Shown piece after piece: positions 45,759-55,497 of a DNA stretch of 64,000 bases (its first letter is position 1; every line of letters starts with the position of its first letter). The notes below the pieces were generated by a model. The model had not been told where the DNA came from, did not search any database, and worked only from the letters and a program-made list of their open reading frames with translations. The translations under genes and the position numbers were made by a program. The stretch lies in NCBI RefSeq assembly GCF_947498095.1, contig NZ_CANMJE010000004.1:186001-250000 (forward strand). Direction: 5' to 3'. The stretch comes from an uncultured Shimia sp. GTDB lineage: Bacteria > Pseudomonadota > Alphaproteobacteria > Rhodobacterales > Rhodobacteraceae.

Positions 45759-46474
45759 TCCTGTCCTCGTTTTTTAGCGCCATCGGGCAGCTGGGAGACA
45801 AGCGTTTTCGCCGTGTTTTATGGCTGGGTGTTGGCCTGACCTTTGCGCTGTTGGTCGCGGCCTATGCCGGATTGTTATGGATCATCGACTTTTTTGTCGG
45901 ACCAGAAGCCTACGTGCCCATACTGGGCGAGGTGACATGGCTTAACGATCTGCTCGGGATTTCGAGCTTCATTTTCATGATGGTTTTGTCCGTGTTTCTG
46001 ATGGTGCCGGTCGCCTCGGCGATCACCTCGATGTTTCTGGACGACGTGGCGCAGGCAGTCGAAGACAGGCACTATCCGCAGCTACCTGACGTACCGCGCG
46101 TGCCGTTTTCAGATGCGCTGCGCGACACACTAGGGTTTCTCGGCGTGCTGATCGGGGCCAACCTTTTGGCCTTTATCATCTACGCGTTCTTACCAATGTT
46201 CTCGCTGTTTATCTTTTGGGCGCTCAACGGCTATCTGCTGGGCCGAGAGTACTTTCAACTGGCCGCCATGCGCAGGATCGGCCGCGAGGGCGCCAAGGCT
46301 CTGCGCAAGCGGCATACCGGAACGATTTGGATCGCTGGCACATTGATGGCTATGCCACTGTCGGTCCCGTTGGTAAACCTGTTGGTGCCGATCTTAGGTG
46401 CTGCGACCTTTACTCACCTGTTTCACCAGATACAGGCGGCAGACGGTCCATCCAGTCAAAATCACGCACGGTGA
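45743..46474 (+). CDS. EI24/CysZ-like membrane protein
   Basis: 243 residues with about four to five membrane segments (LTFALLVAAYAGLLWIIDFF, FIFMMVLSVFLMVPVASAI, LGVLIGANLLAFIIYAFL) and the EI24 domain region MFLDDVAQAVEDRHYPQLP. The relative CysZ carries sulfate; other members have unknown roles. It overlaps the nitroreductase gene (16 bases) on one side and converges with the DUF1467 gene over 65 bases on the other. Start at 45743 with an AAAAAGG leader. Confidence 0.85.
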   Translation: MGITLILSSFFSAIGQLGDKRFRRVLWLGVGLTFALLVAAYAGLLWIIDFFVGPEAYVPILGEVTWLNDLLGISSFIFMMVLSVFLMVPVASAITSMFLDDVAQAVEDRHYPQLPDVPRVPFSDALRDTLGFLGVLIGANLLAFIIYAFLPMFSLFIFWALNGYLLGREYFQLAAMRRIGREGAKALRKRHTGTIWIAGTLMAMPLSVPLVNLLVPILGAATFTHLFHQIQAADGPSSQNHAR

Positions 46475-46700
46475 TAATCTCGTAGGTAATGATCCACCAC
46501 AGGATCACCCACATCACCGCGGCCAGGGCAAAGGTGATCTTGGCCTTTTTCTTGAGGTTGTGATTGTGCGGCGCGCCGGCATGCGTACCGGGCACCACTT
46601 CGCCCACGTCACCTTGGGTTTGCAGGCGGATGGGGATCACGATCAGAAATGTCAGGAACCACAGGACGGCATAAAGCACGATGGCGGAAGTGATCGACAT
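46410..46700 (-). CDS. DUF1467 family membrane protein
   Basis: 96 residues with two membrane segments (AIVLYAVLWFLTFLIVIPIR and ITFALAAVMWVILWWIITYE) separated by VVPGTHAGAPHNHNLKKKAK, the DUF1467 hallmark. Function unknown. It is beside and downstream of mce, a neighbourhood seen widely in Rhodobacterales. Its 3' end reads 65 bases into the convergent EI24 gene, an unusually long overlap in which the same bases code on both strands. Confidence 0.88.
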   Translation of the reverse strand: MSITSAIVLYAVLWFLTFLIVIPIRLQTQGDVGEVVPGTHAGAPHNHNLKKKAKITFALAAVMWVILWWIITYEIITVRDFDWMDRLPPVSGETGE

Positions 46701-46777
46701 GTGTAAGTCTCCTGTGTCCTAACACGTCAGGGTGCGGGCGGCGAACACGCCCGCACACCTAATGTGCCAGATATGGG

Positions 46778-47182
46778 TCAAACTTGCTCGAGTTCCACGA
46801 GACAGCCGTTAAAATCTTTAGGGTGCAGGAACAACACGGGCTTGCCATGTGCGCCAATCTTGGGCTCACCCGAGCCCAGAACCCGCGCGCCGGTTTCCTG
46901 CAGATGGTCGCGGGCGGCGAGAATGTCGTCAACCTCGTAACACACATGGTGAATACCGCCCGAGGGGTTCTTTTCCAAAAAGCCGTTGATCGGGCTGTCG
47001 TCGCCTAGTGGGTACAAGAGTTCGATCTTGGTGTTGGGCAATTCGATGAACACCACGGTGACGCCGTGATCGGGTTCGTCCTGAGGTGCACCAACTTTGG
47101 CGCCCAGTGCGTTGGCATATTGGGCCGAGGCGGCCTCGAGGTCCGGTACGGCAATGGCCACGTGATTAAGACGTCCGATCAT
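46778..47182 (-). CDS. mce: Methylmalonyl-CoA epimerase
   Basis: 134 residues of the glyoxalase/VOC fold: MIGRLNHVAIAV with metal-ligand His7, FIELPNTKIELLYPLGDDSP, SGGIHHVCYEVDD (second His), and FLHPKDFNGCLVELEQ (Glu ligand). It interconverts the (R) and (S) forms of methylmalonyl-CoA in propionyl-CoA breakdown and works with the mutase that MeaB, also in this window, protects. Start at 47182; an upstream extension to 47377 overlaps the response regulator gene and is not real. Confidence 0.95.
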   Translation of the reverse strand: MIGRLNHVAIAVPDLEAASAQYANALGAKVGAPQDEPDHGVTVVFIELPNTKIELLYPLGDDSPINGFLEKNPSGGIHHVCYEVDDILAARDHLQETGARVLGSGEPKIGAHGKPVLFLHPKDFNGCLVELEQV

Positions 47183-47347
47183 GTCCTGTCCTTTCGGGTT
47201 TCCTGATTTCCTGCCGTTATGGGCAAGGCCTGAACGTGATGCAAGCGACAGGGGGTCGCGCTGTGCTGGGAACGCGGCGGTATGCCTTAACCTCTTGTTC
47301 ACCATCTCTGCACTAGCGTTGGACAAAGCTGCCTGAAGGAGATCCCC

Positions 47348-48064
47348 ATGGATGAGTTTGACCGCATGACCGCACATCGGTTGCCAACGCCAACGCGCCC
47401 GCTGCTGGGCCTGACGGTCCTTGTGGTCGAGGACAGCCGATATGCTTGCGACGCGCTACGACTATTGTGCCTGCGCAGCGGCGCTCGGATCAGACGGGCC
47501 GACTGCCTGCGGTCCGCGCGACGTCACCTGCAGCTCTATCGCCCATCAGTTGTGATCGTCGATATGGGATTGCCAGATGGCTCAGGGGCGGAACTGATCG
47601 AGGAGCTGGCAGGCGCAACCCCGCGCGTCAGCGTGTTGCTGGGCATTTCCGGTGACAGTTTTGTCGAAGATATCGCCATCGCTGCCGGGGCCGATGGTTT
47701 CCTCAGCAAACCTTTGAATAGCCTCGCAGATTTCCAGCAAGCCGTGCTGACCCGCCTGCCCGCCGACCAACAACCATCAGGCCCCCGCGTGCTGCCGGAT
47801 GATACCATCAAACCTGATCCGGTCGCCTATCGTGATGACCTGTGCCATGCCGCTGACACGCTTTCCGAAGGCAAGCAGGACGAAGTCATTGAATATGTGG
47901 CGCAATTCCTTGCGGGCATTGCAAGGAGCGCCCAAGACATGTCACTTGCCAACGCGGCCGAAGCAATCACAAACGCCTATGCGAAAGGCAAAGTTCTGAA
48001 TGCGGATGTCGTAAGACTGAACCAGATGGTTCAAGACCGGTTAGAGCGCGAACCCGCCATCTGA
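47348..48064 (+). CDS. Response regulator with unrecognised C-terminal domain
   Basis: 238 residues. Receiver domain at about 22-135: acidic pair E28-D29, phosphoacceptor Asp72 (VIVDMGLPDGSG), Ser101 and Lys121 (SKPLN). The C-terminal 100 residues (VAYRDDLCHAADTLSEGKQD and on) are all-helical and match no output domain I know; there is no helix-turn-helix or GGDEF/EAL motif. It may work through protein contacts or as an Hpt-like helical bundle, although I see no phosphorylatable His motif. No sensor kinase is adjacent. AAGGAG lies nine bases before the ATG. Confidence 0.88.
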   Translation: MDEFDRMTAHRLPTPTRPLLGLTVLVVEDSRYACDALRLLCLRSGARIRRADCLRSARRHLQLYRPSVVIVDMGLPDGSGAELIEELAGATPRVSVLLGISGDSFVEDIAIAAGADGFLSKPLNSLADFQQAVLTRLPADQQPSGPRVLPDDTIKPDPVAYRDDLCHAADTLSEGKQDEVIEYVAQFLAGIARSAQDMSLANAAEAITNAYAKGKVLNADVVRLNQMVQDRLEREPAI

Positions 48065-48071
48065 AACAAGA

Positions 48072-48788
48072 TCAGAACAGTGAGGGATCGTCGCTGACGC
48101 GGGCCAGTTGAGTCATATCGCCCAACCGTTCAATCTGACGTCCATCTGAGTCAAAATTTGCAGGCGATAACCATACATCATAGGCCGTGGACAAGGCTGG
48201 CCAATCCTTGTCAATCGCCGCGAACCATGCGGTGTCACGATTACGGCCTTTGACCACGACATGCTGGCGGAACACGCCTTCATAGCTCAGCCCCAAACGC
48301 TGTGCAGCACGGCGCGAGGGTTTGTTCAGCGCGTCACACTTCCATTCAAATCGACGATATCCCGCCTCAAACGCCCATTTCATCAACAACACAAACGCTT
48401 CGGTCGCCGCGCGAGTCCCCTGTAGCTGTGGTGAGAGGTTGATATGCCCGGTTTCAATGCTGCCGACTTCAGGTTGGATTCGCATCAGCGTTGCCACGCC
48501 GCCCCACGCGCCGCTGTCTTTGTCATAAATCGCATAGAAAAAAGGATCGGGTTGCTCAGCGATTGAGCGAACCCAACGGTGGTAGGCCGCAGCGGAATGA
48601 AACGGGCCATAGGGAAGATAGTCCCAAACCGCGTCCTGTCCCTCATAGGCCCGGAACAAAAGCGCGGCATGTTTCTCGGCGTTCAAAGGTTCGAGCCGGG
48701 CATACCGCCCTTCAATCACATCCTTGGATGGCACCGGAGGCGGCGTCCAGTTTTCCAGCACAGTGCCCAAAGGTCTTGCGTCTGCCAT
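48072..48788 (-). CDS. GNAT family N-acetyltransferase
   Basis: 238 residues, RimJ/RimL type: IEGRYARLEPLNAEKHAALL, the middle HINLSPQLQGTRAATEAFVL (acetyl-CoA pyrophosphate-type loop QGTRAA), and the C-terminal FEWKCDALNKPSRRAAQRLG followed by LSYEG, a signature of this subgroup. It probably acetylates an amine or protein N-terminus; the acceptor is unknown. Start at 48788, with GGGAG seven bases upstream. It converges with the response regulator (7-base gap). Confidence 0.92.
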   Translation of the reverse strand: MADARPLGTVLENWTPPPVPSKDVIEGRYARLEPLNAEKHAALLFRAYEGQDAVWDYLPYGPFHSAAAYHRWVRSIAEQPDPFFYAIYDKDSGAWGGVATLMRIQPEVGSIETGHINLSPQLQGTRAATEAFVLLMKWAFEAGYRRFEWKCDALNKPSRRAAQRLGLSYEGVFRQHVVVKGRNRDTAWFAAIDKDWPALSTAYDVWLSPANFDSDGRQIERLGDMTQLARVSDDPSLF

Positions 48789-48852
48789 TGTCAATCTCCC
48801 AACGCTGTGCCCAGAGTTGCACAAACTTGGTCAACTTTCCAAGACCCTGATT

Positions 48853-50079
48853 TCAAAGAAGCATATTGGGATCGTCTGCAAGGTCGAGCCCCGGGAAAAC
48901 CACTCGTTCCAGATGATCGCGCGACAGGCCGAAACTGCCGCGCATTGCCCAGGCCGCCCAGCGCCGCACATCGTCCGTTGGCATCAGATCGCGGCGGTCA
49001 TAAAGTGCTGCCTCAGACAGCCCGGGCCAGCGACCATAGACCTTGCCACCCCGCAACGCCCCACCAGACAAAACCATGACCCCACCCGTTCCGTGGTCTG
49101 TACCCTTGGTGCCATTTTCGCGGACCGTCCGGCCAAACTCGGTCATGGCGATGACCGTGGTCTTACCCCAGACGTTCGCCCCTACCCCGTCTTTCAATCG
49201 TAGAATGGTATCTGCCAGTTTGCTGAGAGGTTTTGCCAAGACACGGGATTGATTGGCATGTGTGTCCCAACCTCCGATGGAAAACGAGGTGATCCGCGCG
49301 TCCTGTCTCAGCTGCTGGGCTGCGAAGTCTGCAATGCGCTCGTGACTTTTGGAGCCTTTCAGGACCTTTTGATCGGCCGCCATGCCCTCCATCATGTCCT
49401 GTTCGTCGGCCATGACCACCGGATCACCATCCTGATCGGCCAGGTTCACAGCCTGCGCCATCGCTTGGGCCAGCATGGGATCATCCTGCATGGTCAATTC
49501 CATCAGCATTAGCCCTTGCGCGCTCAGTCCGATATCCACCTCGGGTGTCCACCTTAGCACAAGAGCTGCACCACGGGTCAGCAACATGTCTTCACGTCCG
49601 ATCGCATAGGTGGTGTCTGCGGTGACGTTCGGAACCCCCTGTAACATGCGGTTCAACCACCCGTCACGCAAACCTCCTTCGCGTGAGGCCAAACCGGCCT
49701 CCAGCAAATCCTGGCCGTCAAAATGGCTGCGCTTGTCGCGATAAGGTTGCGAGGCCGCGTGAACAAATCCCAACTCACCCGCCTGCCATAGTGGCATAAG
49801 TGGTGCGAGCGCGGGGTGCAGACCAAAATAGTTGTCCAGCGCCAGCGCCGGATCGCGTTCTGTAGCCAAACTGGGCCGTGCGTTAACGAAATCTGGATCA
49901 CCCCAAGGCCGCACCGCGTCCAAGCCATCGAGCCCGCCTCTCAGGATGATGACCACCAAGCGGTTGTCCCATGGAGCCGATGCGAACGTCATAGGCGTCA
50001 CCAAGGGGCTGGCGGCAAGAGAGCAACCGATTGCGGCGCTCCGCATCATGAACCCTCGACGTGACAGGATATGTGTCAT
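48853..50079 (-). CDS. DUF1501 protein with Tat signal
   Basis: 408 residues starting MTHILSRRGFMMRSAAIGCS, a twin-arginine signal (R7-R8), so it is exported folded. The mature part has the DUF1501/sulfatase-like landmarks LVVIILRGGLDGLDAVRPWGDPD, GLHPALAPLMPLWQAGELGF, and NGTKGTDHGTGGVMVLSGG. It is 11 bases downstream of a DUF1800 gene, the standard pairing for these families. No activity is established; the alkaline phosphatase-like fold hints at a hydrolase. Confidence 0.92.
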   Translation of the reverse strand: MTHILSRRGFMMRSAAIGCSLAASPLVTPMTFASAPWDNRLVVIILRGGLDGLDAVRPWGDPDFVNARPSLATERDPALALDNYFGLHPALAPLMPLWQAGELGFVHAASQPYRDKRSHFDGQDLLEAGLASREGGLRDGWLNRMLQGVPNVTADTTYAIGREDMLLTRGAALVLRWTPEVDIGLSAQGLMLMELTMQDDPMLAQAMAQAVNLADQDGDPVVMADEQDMMEGMAADQKVLKGSKSHERIADFAAQQLRQDARITSFSIGGWDTHANQSRVLAKPLSKLADTILRLKDGVGANVWGKTTVIAMTEFGRTVRENGTKGTDHGTGGVMVLSGGALRGGKVYGRWPGLSEAALYDRRDLMPTDDVRRWAAWAMRGSFGLSRDHLERVVFPGLDLADDPNMLL

Positions 50080-50090
50080 CTCTCGCTCTC

Positions 50091-51476
50091 CTAGTGCCTC
50101 TGAAACGCCGGTGACATCAAAACAAGCGCGATGCCCTCCCGGCGGCTCTCGGCAGCCCCGGCTGCAAAGACAACCCGCTCGGGCGCATCCGGACCAAGCG
50201 CAACACGGACAAACTCGCGGGGGTCTGGCCTTGCTTGAGGAAGGATCTCAGGCAAGCTCAACGCCCATTGCGGCCGCGCGGCCAACCCTTGCGGTGAGGC
50301 CCATTGCTGATCGTCCTCGGACCAACCATCAGGGCCAGTTGCTCCCTCCCAAGGCTGCCCCATAAGGAGGAGAGGCGCCAGAAACTGCGTTTTGACATTT
50401 TTGTCTTCAAGCGCAGTGGCATCACTTTGTGCGAACCCCAACGCTCGCAAAGATGATCCTACAAATTCAACGGGTTGCTTCACATTGCCAGCGCCTTGCC
50501 AGGACAGAGTATGGGACAGCATGGCGTGATAGACCGCTGGCAAATGCCCGTCTGTATCAAGATATGCGGCTTCGATGGCTCGCACCAAAGCGTCGTCAGG
50601 CGCATCAGAGACAAAGTGCACGGCGAGCTTATGCGCAATATGCCGCGCCGTGGACGGATGTCGTGCCAAATCGCGCAGAACTGCATGGATATCCGCCAAT
50701 TGCCCTTGCTGGGATCCGTACCATTTTCCCAAAACCCGCTCTGCCCCTGGCTCGGCGATTTCAGGTCGGTAGGCCAACCCAACATCAGTTTTCCATTGCA
50801 GCCCCGCAAACAGTTCCGCCAACTGGCGTACATCAGTCTGACTATATGGGCCTGCAACCCCCAGCGTGTGCAACTCAAGAACCTCTCGGGCGAGGTTTTC
50901 ATTCAAACCAAACTGTTTTGCCTGACGTTTGAGGGCAAAAGGACTGGCGGGGCCAACCGACTTCTCTTGATCCAGGAAACTGAGCATCAACGGATGTGTG
51001 ACCGCCGCGATCAGCATGTCCTCGAACCGCCCTGTTAGATGAGGGCGGATTGCGCTTTCGGCATAGGGGGCCGACGAATAGCGAAGCGCCTGCCTCTTGC
51101 CTTTGGCCGTAAAGTGATCGGCCCAGAAAAACGCCAATCTCTCGCGAAACCCCGCATCCGTTGAACTACGACGTAGCATGGATTGCACAAGCCAATGCCT
51201 CTGATCCACAGCACTCGCGCGCAAAAACACACGAAGCTGTTTTCGAAGCTCTTGAGCCTTATCCGGTCCGTTCTTTGCCCGAATTTTCTTGCGCGCCTCG
51301 CCCAGCACTAAAACACGCGTCAGATAGTGGTCAAAACTTGCAATCGGATACTGGGTTTCTACGTGACTGGGTTGGCTCGTGCCATCCAGAATCTCCGCAA
51401 TCGTTTCTGGCGGCCTGACCACAGGAGATAGCCCACATCCAAAGCGGGTTTCCGCAATGATCGGATCAAAAGCCAC
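50091..51476 (-). CDS. DUF1800 family protein
   Basis: About 461 residues. Family motifs: FDPIIAETRFGCGLSP near the start, LAFFWADHFTAKG, NENLAREVLELHTLGV, and VRQLAELFAGLQWKT. DUF1800 and DUF1501 occur as a two-gene unit in many bacteria, with the DUF1501 partner exported; the role is unknown. I use the GTG at 51476, with AAGGGCGG upstream and the family's usual N-terminus; the ATG at 51509 adds a short basic lead without a ribosome binding site. Confidence 0.85.
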   Translation of the reverse strand: MAFDPIIAETRFGCGLSPVVRPPETIAEILDGTSQPSHVETQYPIASFDHYLTRVLVLGEARKKIRAKNGPDKAQELRKQLRVFLRASAVDQRHWLVQSMLRRSSTDAGFRERLAFFWADHFTAKGKRQALRYSSAPYAESAIRPHLTGRFEDMLIAAVTHPLMLSFLDQEKSVGPASPFALKRQAKQFGLNENLAREVLELHTLGVAGPYSQTDVRQLAELFAGLQWKTDVGLAYRPEIAEPGAERVLGKWYGSQQGQLADIHAVLRDLARHPSTARHIAHKLAVHFVSDAPDDALVRAIEAAYLDTDGHLPAVYHAMLSHTLSWQGAGNVKQPVEFVGSSLRALGFAQSDATALEDKNVKTQFLAPLLLMGQPWEGATGPDGWSEDDQQWASPQGLAARPQWALSLPEILPQARPDPREFVRVALGPDAPERVVFAAGAAESRREGIALVLMSPAFQRH

Positions 51477-51572
51477 GTGACCGCCCTTTCGTTTACGCCT
51501 ACCACCCATTCTAACGCAGGATAGGCTGCTTTGGTGGTCACATCCACGACATTGGCCAAAACGTGCGAAAAC

Positions 51573-51601
51573 AAAAAAGGGCCGCCAGTCTGGCAGCCCT
51601 T
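51573..51601 (-). terminator. Factor-independent terminator after aspS
   Basis: AAGGGC...GCCCTT with an inner GCCA/TGGC pairing. On the minus strand it is followed by a run of six T, 20 bases after the aspS stop. A clear terminator. Confidence 0.9.
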
Positions 51602-51620
51602 ACAATGGATTTTTGATCGC

Positions 51621-53471
51621 CTAGTCTTGCGGGATGACCCGCAGTCCCAGCTCCATCAACTGATCCGAGGTCGGATCAGAAGGCGCGTTCATCATCAGGT
51701 CTTCGGCGCGCTGGTTCATCGGGAACATCACCACTTCACGAATGTTCTGCTGATCGGCGAGCAGCATGACGATGCGGTCGACACCGGCAGCACAGCCACC
51801 GTGCGGCGGCGCGCCGTATTTAAAGGCGTTGACCATGCCACCGAAACGCTTGCGCACTTCGTCTTCGCCGTAACCGGCAATCTCAAACGCCTTGAACATA
51901 ATCTCTGGCTTGTGGTTCCGGATCGCACCGGACACCAGTTCATAGCCGTTACAAGCAAGGTCATATTGGAAGCCTGTCGCCGAAAGCGGATCGTTTTCCA
52001 AAATATCCATGCCGCCCTGTGGCATCGAGAACGGGTTGTGGTCGAAGTCGACCGCGCCGGTTTCCTCGTCTTTCTGGAAGATCGGGAAGTCGACAATCCA
52101 TGCGAAAGCAAAGCGGTCTTCGTCCAGGAGCTTCAACTCTTTGCCAATCACGTCGCGGGCACGGCCTGCAACGCCTTCGAAAGCTTTGGGTTTGCCGCCA
52201 AGGAAGAAGGCCGCGTCGCCGACACCCAGACCCAGTTGCTGACGGATGGCTTCGGTGCGCTCGGGGCCGATGTTCTTGGCCAGTGGGCCTGCAGCTTCCA
52301 TGCCACCGGGGACTTCACCGGATTTCAATTTGGCCTGCGCTTCCTTAACCGGAATACCCAGTTCCTGCGCCACGCTATCGGCAGTCTTATCGCGCCAGAA
52401 GATATAGCCCATGCCGGGCAGACCCTGTTCTTGCGCGAATTTGTTCATACGGTCGCAGAACTTGCGACCACCGCCGGTTGGGGCGGGAATGGCGCGCACT
52501 TCGGTGCCTTCCTGCTCAAGCAGTTTGGCAAAGATCGCAAAGCCCGAGCCACGGAAGTGTTCGGAGACTTCCTGCATTTTGATCGGGTTGCGCAGGTCGG
52601 GTTTGTCGGTGCCGTACCACTTGGCGGCATCGGCATAGGAAATTTGCGGCCACTCCTGATCGACCTTGCGGCCTTCGCCGAACTCTTCAAACACGCCTTG
52701 CAGCACCGGCTGGATCGTGTCGAACACGTCCTGTTGGGTAACAAAGGACATCTCCATGTCGAGCTGGTAGAAGTCGGTCGGCGAGCGGTCGGCGCGCGGG
52801 TCTTCGTCGCGGAAGCACGGCGCGATTTGGAAATACTTGTCGAACCCTGCGACCATCATCAGCTGTTTGAACTGCTGCGGGGCCTGAGGCAGGGCATAGA
52901 ACTTGCCCGGATGCAGACGCGAGGGCACGAGGAAGTCGCGCGCACCTTCGGGGCTGGAAGCCGTGATAATCGGTGTCTGATACTCGCGGAAATCCTGCTC
53001 CCACATGCGTTTGCGCATCGACATCACAACGTCCGAGCGCAGTTTCATGTTGTCTTGCATGATATCGCGGCGCAGATCGAGGAAGCGGTACTTCAGGCGG
53101 GTTTCTTCGGGGTATTCCTGATCGCCAAACACCATCAGCGGCAATTCATCCGCGGCGCCCAGCACTTCGAGATCACGAACGAACACTTCGATTTCACCGG
53201 TCGGAAGCTTGGGGTTGATCAGGTCTTCATCGCGGGCCTTCACATTGCCGTCGATGCGAATGCACCATTCCGAGCGCACCTTTTCCATCTCGGCAAAAAC
53301 CGGGCTATCGGGGTCACACAAAACCTGCGTCATGCCATAGTGGTCGCGCAAGTCGATGAACAGGATGCCACCATGATCTCGGATACGGTGTACCCAACCC
53401 GAAAGGCGCACGGTGTCGCCGACGTTGGATTTGTTCAGATCGGCGCAAGTATGGCTGCGAAAAGCGTGCAT
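51621..53471 (-). CDS. aspS: Aspartyl-tRNA synthetase
   Basis: 616 residues, class II synthetase: N-terminal OB fold ([20 protein letters not shown], anticodon binding), catalytic core with [20 protein letters not shown] (motif 2 region: RDED), a bacterial-type insertion domain, and the motif 3 [18 protein letters not shown]. It is likely the non-discriminating or discriminating bacterial type; the sequence alone does not decide. Start at 53471, with GAGGGAGC four bases upstream; an extension to 53516 is not aligned to the family. A terminator follows. Confidence 0.97.
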   Translation of the reverse strand: MHAFRSHTCADLNKSNVGDTVRLSGWVHRIRDHGGILFIDLRDHYGMTQVLCDPDSPVFAEMEKVRSEWCIRIDGNVKARDEDLINPKLPTGEIEVFVRDLEVLGAADELPLMVFGDQEYPEETRLKYRFLDLRRDIMQDNMKLRSDVVMSMRKRMWEQDFREYQTPIITASSPEGARDFLVPSRLHPGKFYALPQAPQQFKQLMMVAGFDKYFQIAPCFRDEDPRADRSPTDFYQLDMEMSFVTQQDVFDTIQPVLQGVFEEFGEGRKVDQEWPQISYADAAKWYGTDKPDLRNPIKMQEVSEHFRGSGFAIFAKLLEQEGTEVRAIPAPTGGGRKFCDRMNKFAQEQGLPGMGYIFWRDKTADSVAQELGIPVKEAQAKLKSGEVPGGMEAAGPLAKNIGPERTEAIRQQLGLGVGDAAFFLGGKPKAFEGVAGRARDVIGKELKLLDEDRFAFAWIVDFPIFQKDEETGAVDFDHNPFSMPQGGMDILENDPLSATGFQYDLACNGYELVSGAIRNHKPEIMFKAFEIAGYGEDEVRKRFGGMVNAFKYGAPPHGGCAAGVDRIVMLLADQQNIREVVMFPMNQRAEDLMMNAPSDPTSDQLMELGLRVIPQD

Positions 53472-53575
53472 GATAGCTCCCTCGGACGGGTGAAGTGTGA
53501 AGTCGCGCCGATACACCTCTTTAGGGGGGCAAAGTCAAGGGAGGTTGGGTCGAAGTTGCCGCAAAGGCGGTGATT

Positions 53576-54226
53576 TCAGCGCTTAAGCCGGACTGGGATC
53601 AACCCGCGCAAGGAATTCCCCACATGAATGGCCTTGGCCGATTGCAGCATGGGCAGGTCGATGACGCCTTCTTGTACGTCCCCGGTCTCGAGCAAAGACT
53701 GACGTAAGACACCCGGCAAAAGCCCGCAGGACAGGTGCGGTGTGACCCTTGCCCCTGTTTCCAGTGTGACAAAGAGATTGGTGATTGTGCCTTCACACAG
53801 CTCACCGTGCTCATTGAGAAATAACAGCTCATCCACGCCCTGCGGCAATTCCTTGCGCGCCAGATCATAAACCGCGCGCTGCGTGGTTTTGTAACGCAAC
53901 CAAGGATCGTCCGAGTGCAGGGGTTGATCCGCAATGGCGACGTGCCAGATCGCGGCGGTCTGAGATGAGAGTTCCGCCGTGGTGATTTCACTGGCACCGT
54001 CCTCAGACAGCGTTAGTCGACACCGCAAGTCAATTTGCCCACTCAAAGCCATAATGCAGGCCTGAAGCGCTTGGGCGTCGACTGGAAAGCCCATAACGCG
54101 CGCGGATCGCTCTAGCCGTGCCAAATGCAAATCCAATCGGGGCACCGATTGCGTCGCCGCGCAAAACCGAAAGGTTTCGATCAGGCGGGTTCCGGCAGGA
54201 ATTGGCGCGCGAAACGGGCTTTCCAT
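53576..54226 (-). CDS. Aminotransferase class IV, aminodeoxychorismate lyase-like
   Basis: 216 residues. Catalytic Lys113 in RYKTTQR, and FLNEHGELCEGTITNLFV, the class IV PLP pattern. It is shorter than the usual 270-residue PabC because the N-terminal segment is reduced, a form seen fused or adjacent to pabB in alphaproteobacteria. It overlaps pabB by 46 bases at the upstream side, so a role in 4-aminobenzoate (folate) synthesis, eliminating pyruvate from aminodeoxychorismate, is the likeliest. Other class IV substrates cannot be excluded. Confidence 0.85.
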   Translation of the reverse strand: MESPFRAPIPAGTRLIETFRFCAATQSVPRLDLHLARLERSARVMGFPVDAQALQACIMALSGQIDLRCRLTLSEDGASEITTAELSSQTAAIWHVAIADQPLHSDDPWLRYKTTQRAVYDLARKELPQGVDELLFLNEHGELCEGTITNLFVTLETGARVTPHLSCGLLPGVLRQSLLETGDVQEGVIDLPMLQSAKAIHVGNSLRGLIPVRLKR

Positions 54227-55305
54227 AGAGCTTCCTCAAATTCTGATGTGGCTGTGCTGTCCCACACAACACCCCCGCCTACGTTCAACGTGGCGGTGTC
54301 ATCTTCGATCATCAGGGTGCGAATGGCGACGTTGAATTCGGATCTGCCGTCTGGCGCGGCCCATCCGATCGTCCCACAATAAATGTCGCGCGGCCATGGC
54401 TCTAAGTCGTTCAGGATTTCCATGGCGCGCAACTTGGGCGCTCCAGTGATCGACCCGCAGGGGAAAAGTGCGCGGAAGATGTCGGACAGGGTTGCATCCT
54501 GTTTCAATTGGGCTGCGACGGTTGAAACCATCTGGTGCACCGTCGCGTAGGTCTCAATCCTGAACAGATCGGGCACATGCACGCTGCCTGCCATAGCGAC
54601 GCGACTGATGTCATTGCGCAAAAGATCAACGATCATAAGGTTCTCAGCGCGATTTTTCTCATCCTGAACCAACCAGAGTTTGCGACGTGCGTCCTCTTGC
54701 GGATCAATGGAACGGGGTTGCGTGCCTTTCATGGGGCGGGTCTCGATGCGCCCGGACGTATCCGTGCGGAAAAACAATTCCGGAGAGCGGCTCAGAAAGG
54801 TCGGAAGCCCCGGCTGCTGGATGTAGGCGCCATGGCCGACCGGTTGTCGCCGCGCCAGCGCATTGTAGAGCGACAAGGGATCGCCACGAAAGGCGGCTCG
54901 CATCGGAAACGTCAGGTTGGCCTGATAGATGTCGCCCTGCCCGATCAGGTCGCGCACTTTTTGAAAGGCTTGCTCATAGGCCAAGCTGCTCCAATTGGCG
55001 GCAAAGCTTCCAAGGTCAAAAGGCAATTCATGAAACTGCGGGATGATTTCGGGCGCATCAAAGGCTCCGAAACAGATCAGAGGAACGCGCCGATGTGCCG
55101 GCATTCTCTTTGAAAGACGCGGCTCCAGCGCATAGCCCATCTCATAACTGGCATATCCCGCCAGCCAGAAACCGTCCTGCCGCGTCTGGTCCAGGCGCTC
55201 AAGTGCTGCGGGGACATCCGCTTGAGTTTCGGCTACGATAAACCTCTTGGCAGCATGAAAAAACATGCCGCCTTGCCGTGGTCCCTGATCAAAACGAATC
55301 TCCAA
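54181..55305 (-). CDS. pabB: Aminodeoxychorismate synthase component I
   Basis: 374 residues of the chorismate-binding family: RPMKGTQPR (191-198, with the Lys typical of PabB rather than anthranilate synthase), ENLMIVDLLRNDISRVA, and PCGSITGAPKLRAMEI. It converts chorismate with ammonia to aminodeoxychorismate for folate synthesis. The glutaminase partner (pabA) is not adjacent. The start is a TTG at 55305, chosen because no ATG precedes the conserved region. It forms a unit with the class IV gene downstream (46-base overlap). Confidence 0.9.
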   Translation of the reverse strand: MEIRFDQGPRQGGMFFHAAKRFIVAETQADVPAALERLDQTRQDGFWLAGYASYEMGYALEPRLSKRMPAHRRVPLICFGAFDAPEIIPQFHELPFDLGSFAANWSSLAYEQAFQKVRDLIGQGDIYQANLTFPMRAAFRGDPLSLYNALARRQPVGHGAYIQQPGLPTFLSRSPELFFRTDTSGRIETRPMKGTQPRSIDPQEDARRKLWLVQDEKNRAENLMIVDLLRNDISRVAMAGSVHVPDLFRIETYATVHQMVSTVAAQLKQDATLSDIFRALFPCGSITGAPKLRAMEILNDLEPWPRDIYCGTIGWAAPDGRSEFNVAIRTLMIEDDTATLNVGGGVVWDSTATSEFEEALWKARFARQFLPEPA

Positions 55306-55497
55306 CGAAGCCCCCGATTAAGAATCTGCGTTTTGTGTAGGCTGATCTGCGAAAATGCCTATATTGGAAAGCGGCAATTTGTGTCACTGAACCGATCCCC
55401 CTTGCACCTTGCCCCGCGATAGTTATAACCCACGACAATTTGCGATTTCGGGCGACTCCCTCTCTGCTGCGGCTCGCCCCTGAACCCGAGGTCTGCC

